This document shows, one piece after another, positions 25,045 through 34,103 of a stretch of 64,000 nt of DNA. Under the pieces are notes generated by a model that saw nothing but the letters and a program-made list of their open reading frames with translations, ran no database searches and was not told the DNA's origin. The stretch spans positions 1-64,000 of the forward strand of contig CANCMG010000008.1 of assembly GCA_947378965.1 (NCBI GenBank), read 5' to 3'. This DNA comes from Alcaligenaceae bacterium. Lineage in GTDB: Bacteria > Pseudomonadota > Gammaproteobacteria > Burkholderiales > Burkholderiaceae_B. Position 1 is the first letter of the stretch; the number at the start of each line of letters is the position of its first letter. The position numbers and the translations under genes were made by a program.

Positions 25045-26778
25045 TTGAATACGATACAGACGATTTCTGATCCGATCGAGATGGAGGTCTTTAATAACCG
25101 ACTGCTCTCGATTACCGAAGATATGAACAATACCTTGGTGCGCTCATCGTTTTCAACCAACATCAAAGAGCGCAAAGATTGTTCGGTGGCGTTGTTTGAT
25201 ATTGCTGGCAGGCTGGTGGTGCAGGGCACCCAGATCCCCTTGCATCTGGGCTCATTAAACGGCGCAATGGCGGCGGTTCTCCAACAATATCCCTTGGCCG
25301 ATATCGTAGACGGCGACGCCTTTATTTCTAACGATCCCTATTTGGCCGGCGGTAGCCACCTTCCTGATATCAATATCATCACGCCTATTTTTTACAATCA
25401 GGCGATTGTTTTTTTTGCAGCCAATATCGGCCATCATGCTGACGTGGGTGGCTCAGTACCTGGCTCGATTGCGGGCGGGTTACGCAGCGTGTTCGAAGAG
25501 GGGATTCGTATCCCTGTGGTGCGGATTGTCAGACAGGGCATCGTCGATGACGACATGCTTCGCTTAATTTCATCGAACACGCGAGACCCTGAAGAACGCG
25601 TACTGGATCTCAAGGTTCAGATTGCGACTAACCATCGCGGCTCAGAGGCGGTCAAAGGCTTACTGAACCAAATGGGACTGACCCGCGCCTTGAATGCCGT
25701 TGAAGATGTCATTCGCTATACCCGTAATCGCCTGGTGCATGTGATTGGTGAGTTGAAAGAGGGCTCCTATTCTTTTGTCAATATCATGGATGATGACGGT
25801 TTGGGCGGTGGGGATCCAGTCGAAATTCATGTAAAAGTGACAGTGAAACAAGGGCGTTTGAGCTTTGATTTCACTGGGTCTGCGAAACAAGCGCGTGGTG
25901 CGATGAATTTGCCAGTCAGTGCTCTCAATGCGAGCGTTTACTATTCAGTCAAAGCGCTACTGGCACCCGATCTGGCGGCAAACGCCGGGTTTTTTGAACC
26001 GATAGATATTTATGCACCGCTTGGCACCATCGTGAACCCTGAGGCCCCTGCCTCGGTTGGGGCGCGTTCGCTGACGGCGCAGAAGGTAGCTGGTGCGATT
26101 TTTGGCGCCTTCAGAGGTGTTCTGCCAGAATCTCGGATCATGGCCTCGAGTAACGACGCCTGTCCTGCGATTGTTTTTTCAGGAAAACTTGCACGCCGCG
26201 CCGGCACGTTTGTTTACCTCGAAACGATTGGTGGCGGAAGCGGCGCCCGGGCCGATATGGATGGGATGGACGGCGTACACGTACACATGACCAACACCTC
26301 AAATCTGCCAATTGAAGCGCTTGAAAACGAATACCCTTTAATGGTCGATGAGTATGCGCTCGTGAACGACTCAGCGGGTGCGGGCCGTTTTCGTGGTGGC
26401 ATGTCGATTGCAAAGCAAATATCGGTGTTAGCTGAGGATATTATTTTTTCGGTTCGCTCGGATAACCATACGGCCGGAATTTCGACCGGGGTCAGGGGTG
26501 GGCACGCCGGTGGGCAAGCGCGTTTGCTGCACTATCACGCGGCGCACGAAGTTGAGGTGTTGTCGTCTAAAACAGCCAGTATTGCCTTACGTCCAGGCGA
26601 AAGTGTGCGCCTTGAAACCTCGGGCGCGGGCGGGTTTGGCGCTCCAGGTGAGCGCTCAACCGAAGCGCTAGCCCAAGATATGCTTGATGGCAGAATTACG
26701 CAAGAGGCAGCAACCCAGGTGTATGGCCAACGCGCCGCTGCGGCACAAGCGCTGATCGCTGAGCAACAGTTGAAATGA
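25045..26778 (+). CDS. hyuB: hydantoinase/oxoprolinase family subunit B
   Basis: The 577-residue partner has DPIEMEVFNNRLLSI near the N-terminus, ISNDPYLAGGSHLPDI and the glycine-rich GETIGGGSGARADMDG-like stretch (seen as TIGGGSGARADMDG), all typical of HyuB. The start is a TTG at 25045 with AGAGGG 7 bases upstream, 12 bases after hyuA; an internal ATG at 25081 is the alternative. With HyuA it should form the active heteromer in the cytoplasm. Confidence 0.93.
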   Translation: MNTIQTISDPIEMEVFNNRLLSITEDMNNTLVRSSFSTNIKERKDCSVALFDIAGRLVVQGTQIPLHLGSLNGAMAAVLQQYPLADIVDGDAFISNDPYLAGGSHLPDINIITPIFYNQAIVFFAANIGHHADVGGSVPGSIAGGLRSVFEEGIRIPVVRIVRQGIVDDDMLRLISSNTRDPEERVLDLKVQIATNHRGSEAVKGLLNQMGLTRALNAVEDVIRYTRNRLVHVIGELKEGSYSFVNIMDDDGLGGGDPVEIHVKVTVKQGRLSFDFTGSAKQARGAMNLPVSALNASVYYSVKALLAPDLAANAGFFEPIDIYAPLGTIVNPEAPASVGARSLTAQKVAGAIFGAFRGVLPESRIMASSNDACPAIVFSGKLARRAGTFVYLETIGGGSGARADMDGMDGVHVHMTNTSNLPIEALENEYPLMVDEYALVNDSAGAGRFRGGMSIAKQISVLAEDIIFSVRSDNHTAGISTGVRGGHAGGQARLLHYHAAHEVEVLSSKTASIALRPGESVRLETSGAGGFGAPGERSTEALAQDMLDGRITQEAATQVYGQRAAAAQALIAEQQLK

Positions 26779-26803
26779 ATGGGCTATTTTTTTGGGGATG
26801 ATG

Positions 26804-27784
26804 ATGAAACAATATCTTTCACTATTTTTACCTGCGCTGTTCGCAGTCAGTCTGGGGTCTTTAGCGCAGGCGCAAGACGCAGAAAAGTGGCCTGTCAAGG
26901 CCGTGCATTTAATTGTGCCCTTCGCCAGTGGAGGTTCGACCGACCTCATCGCTCGTCAAGTCGCCAATGAACTTTCGAAAAAAATTGGGCAACCCGTTAT
27001 CGTAGAAAATAAAGCGGGCGCAAGTGGTGTGATCGGCTCGAGTTTTGTGGCAAAACAAGCAGCGGATGGCTATACGCTGCTAATGGGCTCGGTTTCAACG
27101 CATGCGATGGCCCCCAGTGTTTTTGCAAAACTGCCTTATGACATTATTAAGGATTTCACTCCAATCACTTTGGTAGGAAGTATTCCGGATCTGATTGTTG
27201 TTAATCCTAATTTACCTGCAAAAAATCTGATTGAATTTATTGCGCTCGCAAAAAGTAAGCCAGGTGCGATGTCCTTTGCGACTGCAGGAAACGGAACCTC
27301 CAGTCATCTGGGTAGTGCGTATTTTGCTGCAGAGGCGGGTATCGACCTCAACCAGGTTCCCTACAAGGGTTCGGGGCCAGCGTTGCTCGATGTCTTGGGT
27401 GGGCATGTCGACATGATGCTCGATGTCATCATGACTTCAATCGAGCCGCTAAAAGCCGGCAAGCTAAGAGCCTTGGCCGTAACCTCTTTGAACCGATCGC
27501 CTTTGCTTCCTGAGGTACCCACTGTTAATGAGCTTGGTATAAAAAATTTCGAAGCAATCATCTGGTTTGGGATTCTGGCACCTGGCAATATGTCGGTCGG
27601 CTTGCAAAATAAAATAGCAGATGCCTTTGATGCTGCGATTCATTCGCCAGAGATAAAAAACTACCTTCAAAAACAAGGTGTTGAGCTCGGAGGAACTGGC
27701 TCCTTGGCTTTCGCAGCTCGCATCAAAGCCGATACCGAGAAGTGGGCAGGTGTGGTGAAGCTTGCTGGTATTCGTCCTGAGTAG
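26804..27784 (+). CDS. Bug-family periplasmic substrate-binding protein (hyuAB-associated)
   Basis: This 326-residue TctC-type receptor has a signal peptide ending near SLAQAQD, then HLIVPFASGGSTDLIAR, VENKAGASGVIGSSF and VPYKGSGPALLDVLGG. Three ATGs stand in a row (26798, 26801, 26804). The last is best placed behind GGGGA and is used here. It follows hyuB by 25 bases, so it probably binds the acid or cyclic amide processed by HyuAB. Confidence 0.94.
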   Translation: MKQYLSLFLPALFAVSLGSLAQAQDAEKWPVKAVHLIVPFASGGSTDLIARQVANELSKKIGQPVIVENKAGASGVIGSSFVAKQAADGYTLLMGSVSTHAMAPSVFAKLPYDIIKDFTPITLVGSIPDLIVVNPNLPAKNLIEFIALAKSKPGAMSFATAGNGTSSHLGSAYFAAEAGIDLNQVPYKGSGPALLDVLGGHVDMMLDVIMTSIEPLKAGKLRALAVTSLNRSPLLPEVPTVNELGIKNFEAIIWFGILAPGNMSVGLQNKIADAFDAAIHSPEIKNYLQKQGVELGGTGSLAFAARIKADTEKWAGVVKLAGIRPE

Positions 27785-27832
27785 GGTGTTGACATCCTAC
27801 CCAGCCTCGTCCCGCCTAGGGTGTTGACATCC
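27781..27832. repeat. two copies of a 16-bp sequence between convergent genes
   Basis: TAGGGTGTTGACATCC occurs at 27782-27797 and 27817-27832, 35 bases apart, filling the 59-bp gap between the Bug gene and livF. The first copy can fold (GTAGG with CCTAC). It may be a weak bidirectional terminator or another small tandem duplication. Confidence 0.6.
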
Positions 27833-27843
27833 CGCCGCCAGCT

Positions 27844-28548
27844 CTACGACAAATAACTATTCACCAACTCGCGGCTGTTTAAAAGCTCTTTGGCCTGACC
27901 TTGCATGGCGCAGGCGCCGTTACGAAGCACCAAGGCTCGGTCGGCGTATTCGAGCGCTAGCATCGCGACTTGCTCGACCAACAAAATCGCCAAGCCCTGA
28001 TCGGCTAAGCCTCGCAGAGTCGTCATAATCAACTGCACAATTTGTGGCGCTAAACCGAGCGAAGGCTCGTCTAGCATCAACACCTTGGGTTGCATCATTA
28101 AGCCACGAGCAATGGCCAGCATTTGTTGTTCGCCGCCGGATAGTGAACTGCCAGAAATTTTTTGACGTTTTTCAAGCACCGGAAACCGCTGCCATTGCTC
28201 TTGCATGCGTTGGGCAATGACGCTATGGCTTAAACCGATGTTGGTGGCGCCAATCGTGAGGTTGTCGCGTACCGATAGGCCTGGAATGATTTGGCGGCCC
28301 TGAGGGACGTGAATCAAGCCTGCGCGGGCGAGTTGATGGGCTTGAACCTTTTCGGTGCTTTTTCCATTAAACGAGATCGCGCCTGATTCAAGAGGCAAGA
28401 GGCCAGACAGTGCGCGTAGTAACGATGTTTTGCCAGCACCATTTGCACCGATCACGGCAAGCATCTCGCCCGGCCCTAAATCAAGGCTGATATTTCGTAG
28501 CACTTGATTGGCGCCAATGTTTGCGCAGAGGTCTTTTGCATGAATCAT
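27844..28548 (-). CDS. livF: branched-chain amino acid-type ABC importer ATPase, LivF
   Basis: The 234-residue ATPase has Walker A GANGAGKTS, the LivF-type HVPQGRQIIPGLSV loop, signature LSGGEQQML and Walker B LMLDEPSLGLAPQ. It energises uptake of branched-chain amino acids or, in many Burkholderiales, aromatic or short carboxylic acids. It is the last gene of the minus-strand importer operon and lies 100 bases behind the fused permease-ATPase. Confidence 0.94.
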   Translation of the reverse strand: MIHAKDLCANIGANQVLRNISLDLGPGEMLAVIGANGAGKTSLLRALSGLLPLESGAISFNGKSTEKVQAHQLARAGLIHVPQGRQIIPGLSVRDNLTIGATNIGLSHSVIAQRMQEQWQRFPVLEKRQKISGSSLSGGEQQMLAIARGLMMQPKVLMLDEPSLGLAPQIVQLIMTTLRGLADQGLAILLVEQVAMLALEYADRALVLRNGACAMQGQAKELLNSRELVNSYLS

Positions 28549-28648
28549 CTTCCGATCCTCAGGTTCGGGCAGGAGCTGACTATTAGCTGGTCAAAACATT
28601 TGTAAAGAGGACAATTATTTTTGAATACTCTGTTGACGCTCATCGCGA

Positions 28649-30622
28649 TCATTTTTTCGCTCCAGTGCCAAGATAGGCTTCTATCACCTCTGGATTATTC
28701 TGGATCTCAGCCGGCGTACCGCAAGCAATCAGTTTGCCAAAGTTCAAGACACTAATGGTGTCGCATACCGACATCACGAATTCCATGTTGTGCTCGACTA
28801 ACAAGATGGTGATGCCGTGCTCGCGTAGTTTACGGATAACTTGCGCAATCGCTTTGGCCTCTTGGGTATTCATCCCTGCAATCGGTTCATCCAACAACAG
28901 CATTTTTGGCCGCTGTGCAATCGCACGTGCAAGCTCAATGAGTTTGCGATGGCCATAGGGTAGTTGTGTCGGTAGGCGATCGGCAAACTGTGCAAGCCCA
29001 AAAAATTCTAAGATGGCAAAGGCCTCTTTGCGTTCGTCCCCTTCGAGTTCACCGCCTGACAACCACGTGACAAAATCTTTGCCGTATGAATGTTTGTGCG
29101 CAATCCCTAACAACACGTTGTCGAGCACCGAGACGCCTTCGATGAGCTGAAGGTTTTGAAAGGTGCGCGCTAAACCTAAGTTGGCGCGCTTGGCAATATC
29201 CATTGAAGACAGATCAAGGTCGCCCAAGTGAATCGAGCCTTCATCGGCGCGGTAAATGCCAGCAATCATGTTGATGATGGTTGATTTTCCGGCGCCATTG
29301 GGGCCGATCAAACCGTGAATTGTGTTTGGCTTGACCTCGACTGAGACTTGATCAACGGCTTTCAGTCCGCTGTAGCTTTTGCTGATGCCTTGTACGCTTA
29401 ACGAGGTATTGCTGTTTTGCTGAACAGGTAAGGCGCTTGTGTTTGAGGTGGCTAAGCCCACTAGCGCGCCGCTTTCAGAGGTGCTCTTGGCCGCACCACC
29501 GTTTGCAACTGCTCCGGCGGTAAAGTTGTCTGTGATGTCGGTAGTACCACCTGCACCAATGCTAGCGAGTGTGGCTGCGTTTGTACCGCCACCGTGTTGC
29601 CCAGACTGACTGTCACCGTTTTGCCCTGATTTGACGGCGACGTTGCCGGCGCCCCCTTTGAAACGCTGCGTCAGGCTACCAATCACACCCGCTGCACCTT
29701 TTGGAAACGCCAGTAGCACGATCAACAAGATCGCGCCATAAATCAGCAAGCCATACTTATCAATACCTGCGATGACTTCAACAATCGCCAGCAAGATCAG
29801 GGTTCCAAGCAGTGGGCCGGTCTTTGTGCCCAGGCCACCGACAACCGTGGCAATCAAAAAGGCAATACTCAAGCGTACCGAAAAAGCGTCACTACCCACA
29901 TAGCCTGATTGATGTGCGAAAAACGCACCACCTAAACCGGCTAGCGCGGCAGCAAAGGCAAAGATGGCAGCTTTCCATAAGCTGACTTCAACACCCACAG
30001 ATGCGGCAAAGACTTCTGATTCGCGAATGGCGCGCAGGTTGCGCCCGAGCCGACTTTGATTGATAAAGTCGGCCAGCAGCTGTACCACAATCAGACTTGC
30101 ACCCGACACGTAAAAGAACACCGTGGCAGACATTTTAGGAAAGCCAAGATCAAGGCTTGGCACCCCTGACAAGCCCATCGCGCCGCCGGTCAGGCTAATC
30201 CAGCGTTGCCCGATAATATCCAGAATGTAGCCAACGGCGAGCGTGGTCATCGCTAGATATAAACCACGAGTGCGCAACGCAAAGACCCCCACCAAACCGC
30301 CACCTACTGCGGCAATCAATACCCCAAAGGTGATCGACAGCGGCACAGGCCAGCCCAGCTTAAGCGAGGTTAGCGCAGAGCCATACGCCCCTAATGCATA
30401 GAACCCAGCCTGGCCAATCGACATTTGGCCAGACAGCCCTAGCAACAGATTCAAACCCGTGACCGCAATCGCAGTATAAAAAAACGTTTGCGCCAAAAAA
30501 ATATAGAACCCGTTGACGGGTAGCCAGGGCAATAACAAAAATACTGCAATCGCAACGGCATATGGCAAACGATTTGAGGGGCGCGCTTGCAACGTGCGCG
30601 CCTGCAGAGTGTTATCTGACAT
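28649..30622 (-). CDS. livMG: fused LivM permease and LivG ATPase
   Basis: One 657-residue chain holds both functions. About residues 20-320 form the LivM-type permease with roughly eight to ten membrane segments (GQAGFYALGAYG motif). About residues 323-409 are a low-complexity linker rich in Gly, Ala, Asn, Ser and Thr. From about 410 on lies a LivG ATPase with GPNGAGKST, ARTFQNLQL and LLLDEPIAGMN. The ATG at 30622 has GAGGAG close upstream; a reading to 30664 has no support. It overlaps livH by 11 bases. LivM-LivG fusions occur in this family, but the length of this linker is unusual. Confidence 0.93.
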   Translation of the reverse strand: MSDNTLQARTLQARPSNRLPYAVAIAVFLLLPWLPVNGFYIFLAQTFFYTAIAVTGLNLLLGLSGQMSIGQAGFYALGAYGSALTSLKLGWPVPLSITFGVLIAAVGGGLVGVFALRTRGLYLAMTTLAVGYILDIIGQRWISLTGGAMGLSGVPSLDLGFPKMSATVFFYVSGASLIVVQLLADFINQSRLGRNLRAIRESEVFAASVGVEVSLWKAAIFAFAAALAGLGGAFFAHQSGYVGSDAFSVRLSIAFLIATVVGGLGTKTGPLLGTLILLAIVEVIAGIDKYGLLIYGAILLIVLLAFPKGAAGVIGSLTQRFKGGAGNVAVKSGQNGDSQSGQHGGGTNAATLASIGAGGTTDITDNFTAGAVANGGAAKSTSESGALVGLATSNTSALPVQQNSNTSLSVQGISKSYSGLKAVDQVSVEVKPNTIHGLIGPNGAGKSTIINMIAGIYRADEGSIHLGDLDLSSMDIAKRANLGLARTFQNLQLIEGVSVLDNVLLGIAHKHSYGKDFVTWLSGGELEGDERKEAFAILEFFGLAQFADRLPTQLPYGHRKLIELARAIAQRPKMLLLDEPIAGMNTQEAKAIAQVIRKLREHGITILLVEHNMEFVMSVCDTISVLNFGKLIACGTPAEIQNNPEVIEAYLGTGAKK

Positions 30623-31511
30623 CTGCGCTCCTCTCTGAAAACAGACCAGAAGGTTTGATCGCAATAATGATCAAGGCCGCAAGCAGAGGGTATAAGTCAC
30701 CAAAGCCAGAATCAACATAATTTGAAAGCGATTCGAATACGCCAAACAAAATCCCACCGATCAAGATACCCACCGGGTTCGCAAAACCGCCAATTGCCGC
30801 CACGATCAAGGCTTTAATCGTAAGCACCAAGCCCATTTGCGGATTGATGGTGACGATCGGGCCGATTAGTACGCCGGCGACTGCAGCTAAGATCGAGGCA
30901 ATCACAAACACCCCAACCTTAACGCGATTGGTGTGAATGCCCAACAGCACGGCTGCCTCTGGATTAAAAGCGACTGCCTGAATTGCCTTGCCCCAGCGTG
31001 AATGAAACATAAAACCGTAAAAGAGGCCGACGATTAACACCGCGGCCACAATCACTAAAATCTCTTCTAAGAACAATCCTGCACCCAAGACCTGTACGAC
31101 CTCGTCACGCTTTGAGCTAAACAGTGGTGCTGAATATTGTGAAGTTTTTCCAAAGCCAAGCTCGATCACGTTTTGTAAGATCAATGCGACGCCTGCGGTC
31201 GTGAGCATCCACGAATAGGCGCCAATCAAGGTATCTTTTTTGCGATCAAGGGGTCGAATCGCCACGCGATCTAAGAGCCAGCCCATCACAGCCAGAATGA
31301 CCAGAACCGCGACAACGGCTAAGCCAAGTGGGATATCGAGCTTGCGAAACAGTAAGAGCAAAAATGCCCCGACCATTAAAAAGTCGCCTTGCCCGAAGTT
31401 GACGCGATGGGTCGTGAGGTGTGTGATGTAGAGGCCAAGCGCGACGAGGACGTAAATCGCCCCCATCGCCAGGCCGCCCGACAACACCTGGATCAGGTTG
31501 CCGAGCTCCAT
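30612..31511 (-). CDS. livH: branched-chain amino acid-type ABC permease, LivH
   Basis: A 299-residue inner-membrane protein with about eight hydrophobic segments, the N-terminal QVLSGGLAMGAIYVLVALGL typical of LivH, NFGQGDFLMVGAFL and the coupling loop FNPEAAVLLGI. It forms the channel with the LivM half of the next gene. It starts one base after the binding-protein stop. Confidence 0.94.
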   Translation of the reverse strand: MELGNLIQVLSGGLAMGAIYVLVALGLYITHLTTHRVNFGQGDFLMVGAFLLLLFRKLDIPLGLAVVAVLVILAVMGWLLDRVAIRPLDRKKDTLIGAYSWMLTTAGVALILQNVIELGFGKTSQYSAPLFSSKRDEVVQVLGAGLFLEEILVIVAAVLIVGLFYGFMFHSRWGKAIQAVAFNPEAAVLLGIHTNRVKVGVFVIASILAAVAGVLIGPIVTINPQMGLVLTIKALIVAAIGGFANPVGILIGGILFGVFESLSNYVDSGFGDLYPLLAALIIIAIKPSGLFSERSADVR

Positions 31512-31512
31512 C

Positions 31513-32655
31513 TTAGTATTTCAAACGGGTTACAACACCATTTTTCCAGACGCCTAAGAAGACGTTTTCGTAGTCAAGGCATTCGTGATCTGAGGTGCTA
31601 AACGGTTTGGCTGGTGTGGCCGAAACAGCTTCAATGCCAGAGATGTTTTCGATAGCATTGCGAATGGCTTCAGGGTCTGCCTTACCGACCTGATCAACGG
31701 CCTTAAAGACGATTTGCGCAGCGTCGTAACCAAGCGAGGTCACGACAGGCCAACGATATTCTTTACCGTATTCTTTCTGCATGCGTTCATCAAAGCTTTT
31801 AGCGCGTGGCGTGCCAACATCGAGTGCCTGGCCCATGACTGTGCCTTCGATGGCGTCTTTGCCCACAATTTCAAGAACCTTTTGTGAGGACAAGCCCCAG
31901 TTACCCGCAACAACTGGCTTGTAGTTAATACGTGGCATGGGGCGGAAAGGCAATTCAAACGATTCGTGAAAGTTTAAAACCAATTCGGCTTTTGCATCAC
32001 GCAGTTTGACCATCTGTGGGGTCAGGTCGTTGACGCCTGGCGCTGCAGCTTCAATCGCGACCAACTCGACACCATGCTTTTTGAGACCCTCTTGAATCTC
32101 TTTGGCTGCGAAGTTGCCGTAGCCCGTAGTTGAGTGCACTAAGCCGATACGTTTGAAGGTTTTTGCGCCCCAGTCAAGCATCTGATCGATCTGAAACTTT
32201 TCAACCATCGAGCATCTGAAAATATAGCTGGGCTTTTCGTTAATGAACTGAGTCGTAATGTTGGTGGCGATGCCAGGCCCCGCCATCAGTGGGATCCCGG
32301 CTTTTTGCAAGATCGGTGCCATCGCCAGCACGTTGCCGCTACTCACGGTACCGATCACGACTGGGACTTTGTCATTTTGGATCAGACGTTGCGCTAAAGA
32401 CACTGCGCGTTGCGGATTGGCTTCGTCGTCGTAGACGATCAGTTCAATTTTTGTCTTGCCACCAGCTGCTTGATAATCTTTGAGGGCAAGCTTAATACCC
32501 TGTAGGTACGATTCGCCAAAGTCAACGATCGCAGGTGGGCCGCTCAGGCCTTGGATGACCCCCACTTTGACTTGCGCCAGTGAGGTGGCTGCACAGGTAA
32601 TCAAGGCTGAGGCGAGTGCAGCTTGCCAGATGCTATGTTTGAAGCTTGTCTTCAT
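31513..32655 (-). CDS. periplasmic binding protein of the Liv-type importer
   Basis: The 380-residue LivJ-like protein has a signal peptide (about residues 1-27, ending TSLAQ), then VKVGVIQGLSGPPAIVDFGESY and the type I periplasmic fold (VVIGTVSSGNVLAMAPI). It should bind an amino acid or aromatic/short carboxylate. It is the first gene of the importer operon, so its promoter lies in the repeat-filled gap upstream (32656-32945). Confidence 0.93.
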   Translation of the reverse strand: MKTSFKHSIWQAALASALITCAATSLAQVKVGVIQGLSGPPAIVDFGESYLQGIKLALKDYQAAGGKTKIELIVYDDEANPQRAVSLAQRLIQNDKVPVVIGTVSSGNVLAMAPILQKAGIPLMAGPGIATNITTQFINEKPSYIFRCSMVEKFQIDQMLDWGAKTFKRIGLVHSTTGYGNFAAKEIQEGLKKHGVELVAIEAAAPGVNDLTPQMVKLRDAKAELVLNFHESFELPFRPMPRINYKPVVAGNWGLSSQKVLEIVGKDAIEGTVMGQALDVGTPRAKSFDERMQKEYGKEYRWPVVTSLGYDAAQIVFKAVDQVGKADPEAIRNAIENISGIEAVSATPAKPFSTSDHECLDYENVFLGVWKNGVVTRLKY

Positions 32656-32715
32656 TTTTTTGTCTCCGGATTGAAATCTTGTGTTTCATCAGCCCAACTA
32701 CGCTTTCTCTTCTGC

Positions 32716-32940
32716 TAGGCTAGATGCATATGCAAAACTTTATTTGTATCTTGCCTGCTGCGATTTTTGTCTATTAGGCAAGATGCTTCTCTAAAACTTT
32801 ATTTTTATCAGGCCTGATGGGATTTTCATTTATTAGGCAAGATGCTTCTCTAAAACTTTATTTTTATCAGGCCTACTGTGTTTTTCGATTATCTAGCCTG
32901 ACGCTTGCACAAAACTCTACTATGATTTTTCACAAATACA
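32716..32940. repeat. 59-60 bp tandem repeat, nearly four copies, upstream of the Liv importer operon
   Basis: Units start at 32716, 32775, 32834 and 32894 (last one partial). Each begins TAGGCAAGATGC or a close variant and contains an AAAACTTTATTT core. The second unit holds a perfect 12-bp palindrome, ATCAGGCCTGAT (32808-32819), which is changed in the others. The array takes up most of the 290-bp gap between the enoyl-CoA hydratase stop and the binding-protein start. The AGGC half-sites could be operator sites; no good sigma70 promoter was found in the unit. Confidence 0.85.
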
Positions 32941-32945
32941 TACCC

Positions 32946-33740
32946 CTAATTACCCTTAAAGTTTGCGTCGCGGCGCTCTTTAAACGAGGTGACGCCTTCT
33001 TCAAGGTCGGCAGTAAACGCCACATCCCTAAACGAACGTGACTCCCATTTCAGGGCCTCGTCCATGTTCATACCCATTGAGCGACGCACCACCTCTTTGG
33101 CAAAGCGGTGCGACAAGGGCGCACGGGTGGCAAGCATGGTGGCGTAATCTAAGCTCTTTTGTAGCAACTCGGCTTGTGGGTAAATGCGATTGACCAAGCC
33201 GATGCGATAGGCGTGTTCAGCATCAACGCGTTCACCCGATAAGATGATCTCCATCGCGTGACCCATGCCAACGATCTGCGGCAAACGAATCAAGCCACCA
33301 TCGCAAGCATGAAACCCCCACTTAGCGTCTTGCAGGGCAAACTCAGCGTTAGGTGAGCAAAAGCGTAGATCGCAGGCGAGAGACAATTCGAAGCCGCCCG
33401 AAATCGCAAAACCGTTTACCGCTGCGACAATAGGTTTATCGATATCAAGGTTGCGCGTGATGCCGCCAAAACCGGGCCCGTTGGTATATTTTTTACGAAA
33501 CTCTTGCGCTGGTGCGCGGGCAAAATCGATGGTGTAATTTTTTAAGTCAGCGCCTGCACAAAACGCTTTGTCGCCCGCGCCTGTAATCACTGCGGCGCGC
33601 GCCGAATCATCATTGTCAAACTCGTGCCATACGGCCACCAATTCATCATTCGCCGCAAAATTTAACGAGTTCATTTTGTCAGCGCGGTTGATGGTGATCA
33701 GTCGCACTGAGCCGTGCTTTTCATAAGAAATATCAGACAT
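32946..33740 (-). CDS. enoyl-CoA hydratase/isomerase family protein
   Basis: The 264-residue crotonase-fold protein keeps the oxyanion elements (KAFCAGADLKNY and ISGGFELSLACDLRF). Of the two catalytic glutamates of hydratases, the second is present in HAMEIILSGER, while the first is replaced by Asp in FALQDAKWG. This could mean an isomerase, a lyase or a hydratase with altered activity. It is the distal gene of the ligase-thiolase-DUF35-hydratase operon and overlaps the DUF35 gene by 8 bases. Confidence 0.9.
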   Translation of the reverse strand: MSDISYEKHGSVRLITINRADKMNSLNFAANDELVAVWHEFDNDDSARAAVITGAGDKAFCAGADLKNYTIDFARAPAQEFRKKYTNGPGFGGITRNLDIDKPIVAAVNGFAISGGFELSLACDLRFCSPNAEFALQDAKWGFHACDGGLIRLPQIVGMGHAMEIILSGERVDAEHAYRIGLVNRIYPQAELLQKSLDYATMLATRAPLSHRFAKEVVRRSMGMNMDEALKWESRSFRDVAFTADLEEGVTSFKERRDANFKGN

Positions 33741-34101
33741 TCTTTTGCACTCTAAAGGTAGGGGTGACAGGGGCCGTCGGCTCGGTCACGGTGGTGGGTA
33801 CGGCAACGACACGGTCGCCCAACTGATCGCCTTCTTCTGGCAAAAAGCGGCCGGTGACCCGAAAGCCGTTATCCAGATCAAAGACGCCCACGTGATACAT
33901 GCCGTCGGCCTTAAAACGTAAGGGGGGTTTGCGCACGGTGGTCCAACTCACCAACTTGCCGACACCAGCAATCTGTACTGGATTCATTTCACTGGCCAAG
34001 CATTTTGCGCAGGTGTTGATACAAGCTGCATCCAAGGTGCCGCATTTGGTGCATTGGTGAAAGGTCAGCAGCTCTGGCTTAAAAAGGGTTGCGTTCGACA
34101 T
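33733..34101 (-). CDS. DUF35 / Zn-ribbon OB-fold protein, thiolase partner
   Basis: The 122-residue acyl-CoA-associated OB-fold protein has the zinc ribbon FHQCTKCGTLDAACINTCAKC near residues 15-35, then the OB-fold part GVGKLVSWTTVRKPP. It lies two bases behind the thiolase stop and overlaps the hydratase start. It should escort acyl-CoA to that thiolase, as the other DUF35 protein at 8385 may do for its own partner. Confidence 0.9.
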   Translation of the reverse strand: MSNATLFKPELLTFHQCTKCGTLDAACINTCAKCLASEMNPVQIAGVGKLVSWTTVRKPPLRFKADGMYHVGVFDLDNGFRVTGRFLPEEGDQLGDRVVAVPTTVTEPTAPVTPTFRVQKNV

Positions 34102-34103
34102 GA

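Noticed and set aside
32716-32940. CRISPR array
   Set aside because: The period is regular at 59-60 bp, but the whole unit is repeated, so there are no distinct spacers, and no cas genes are near.
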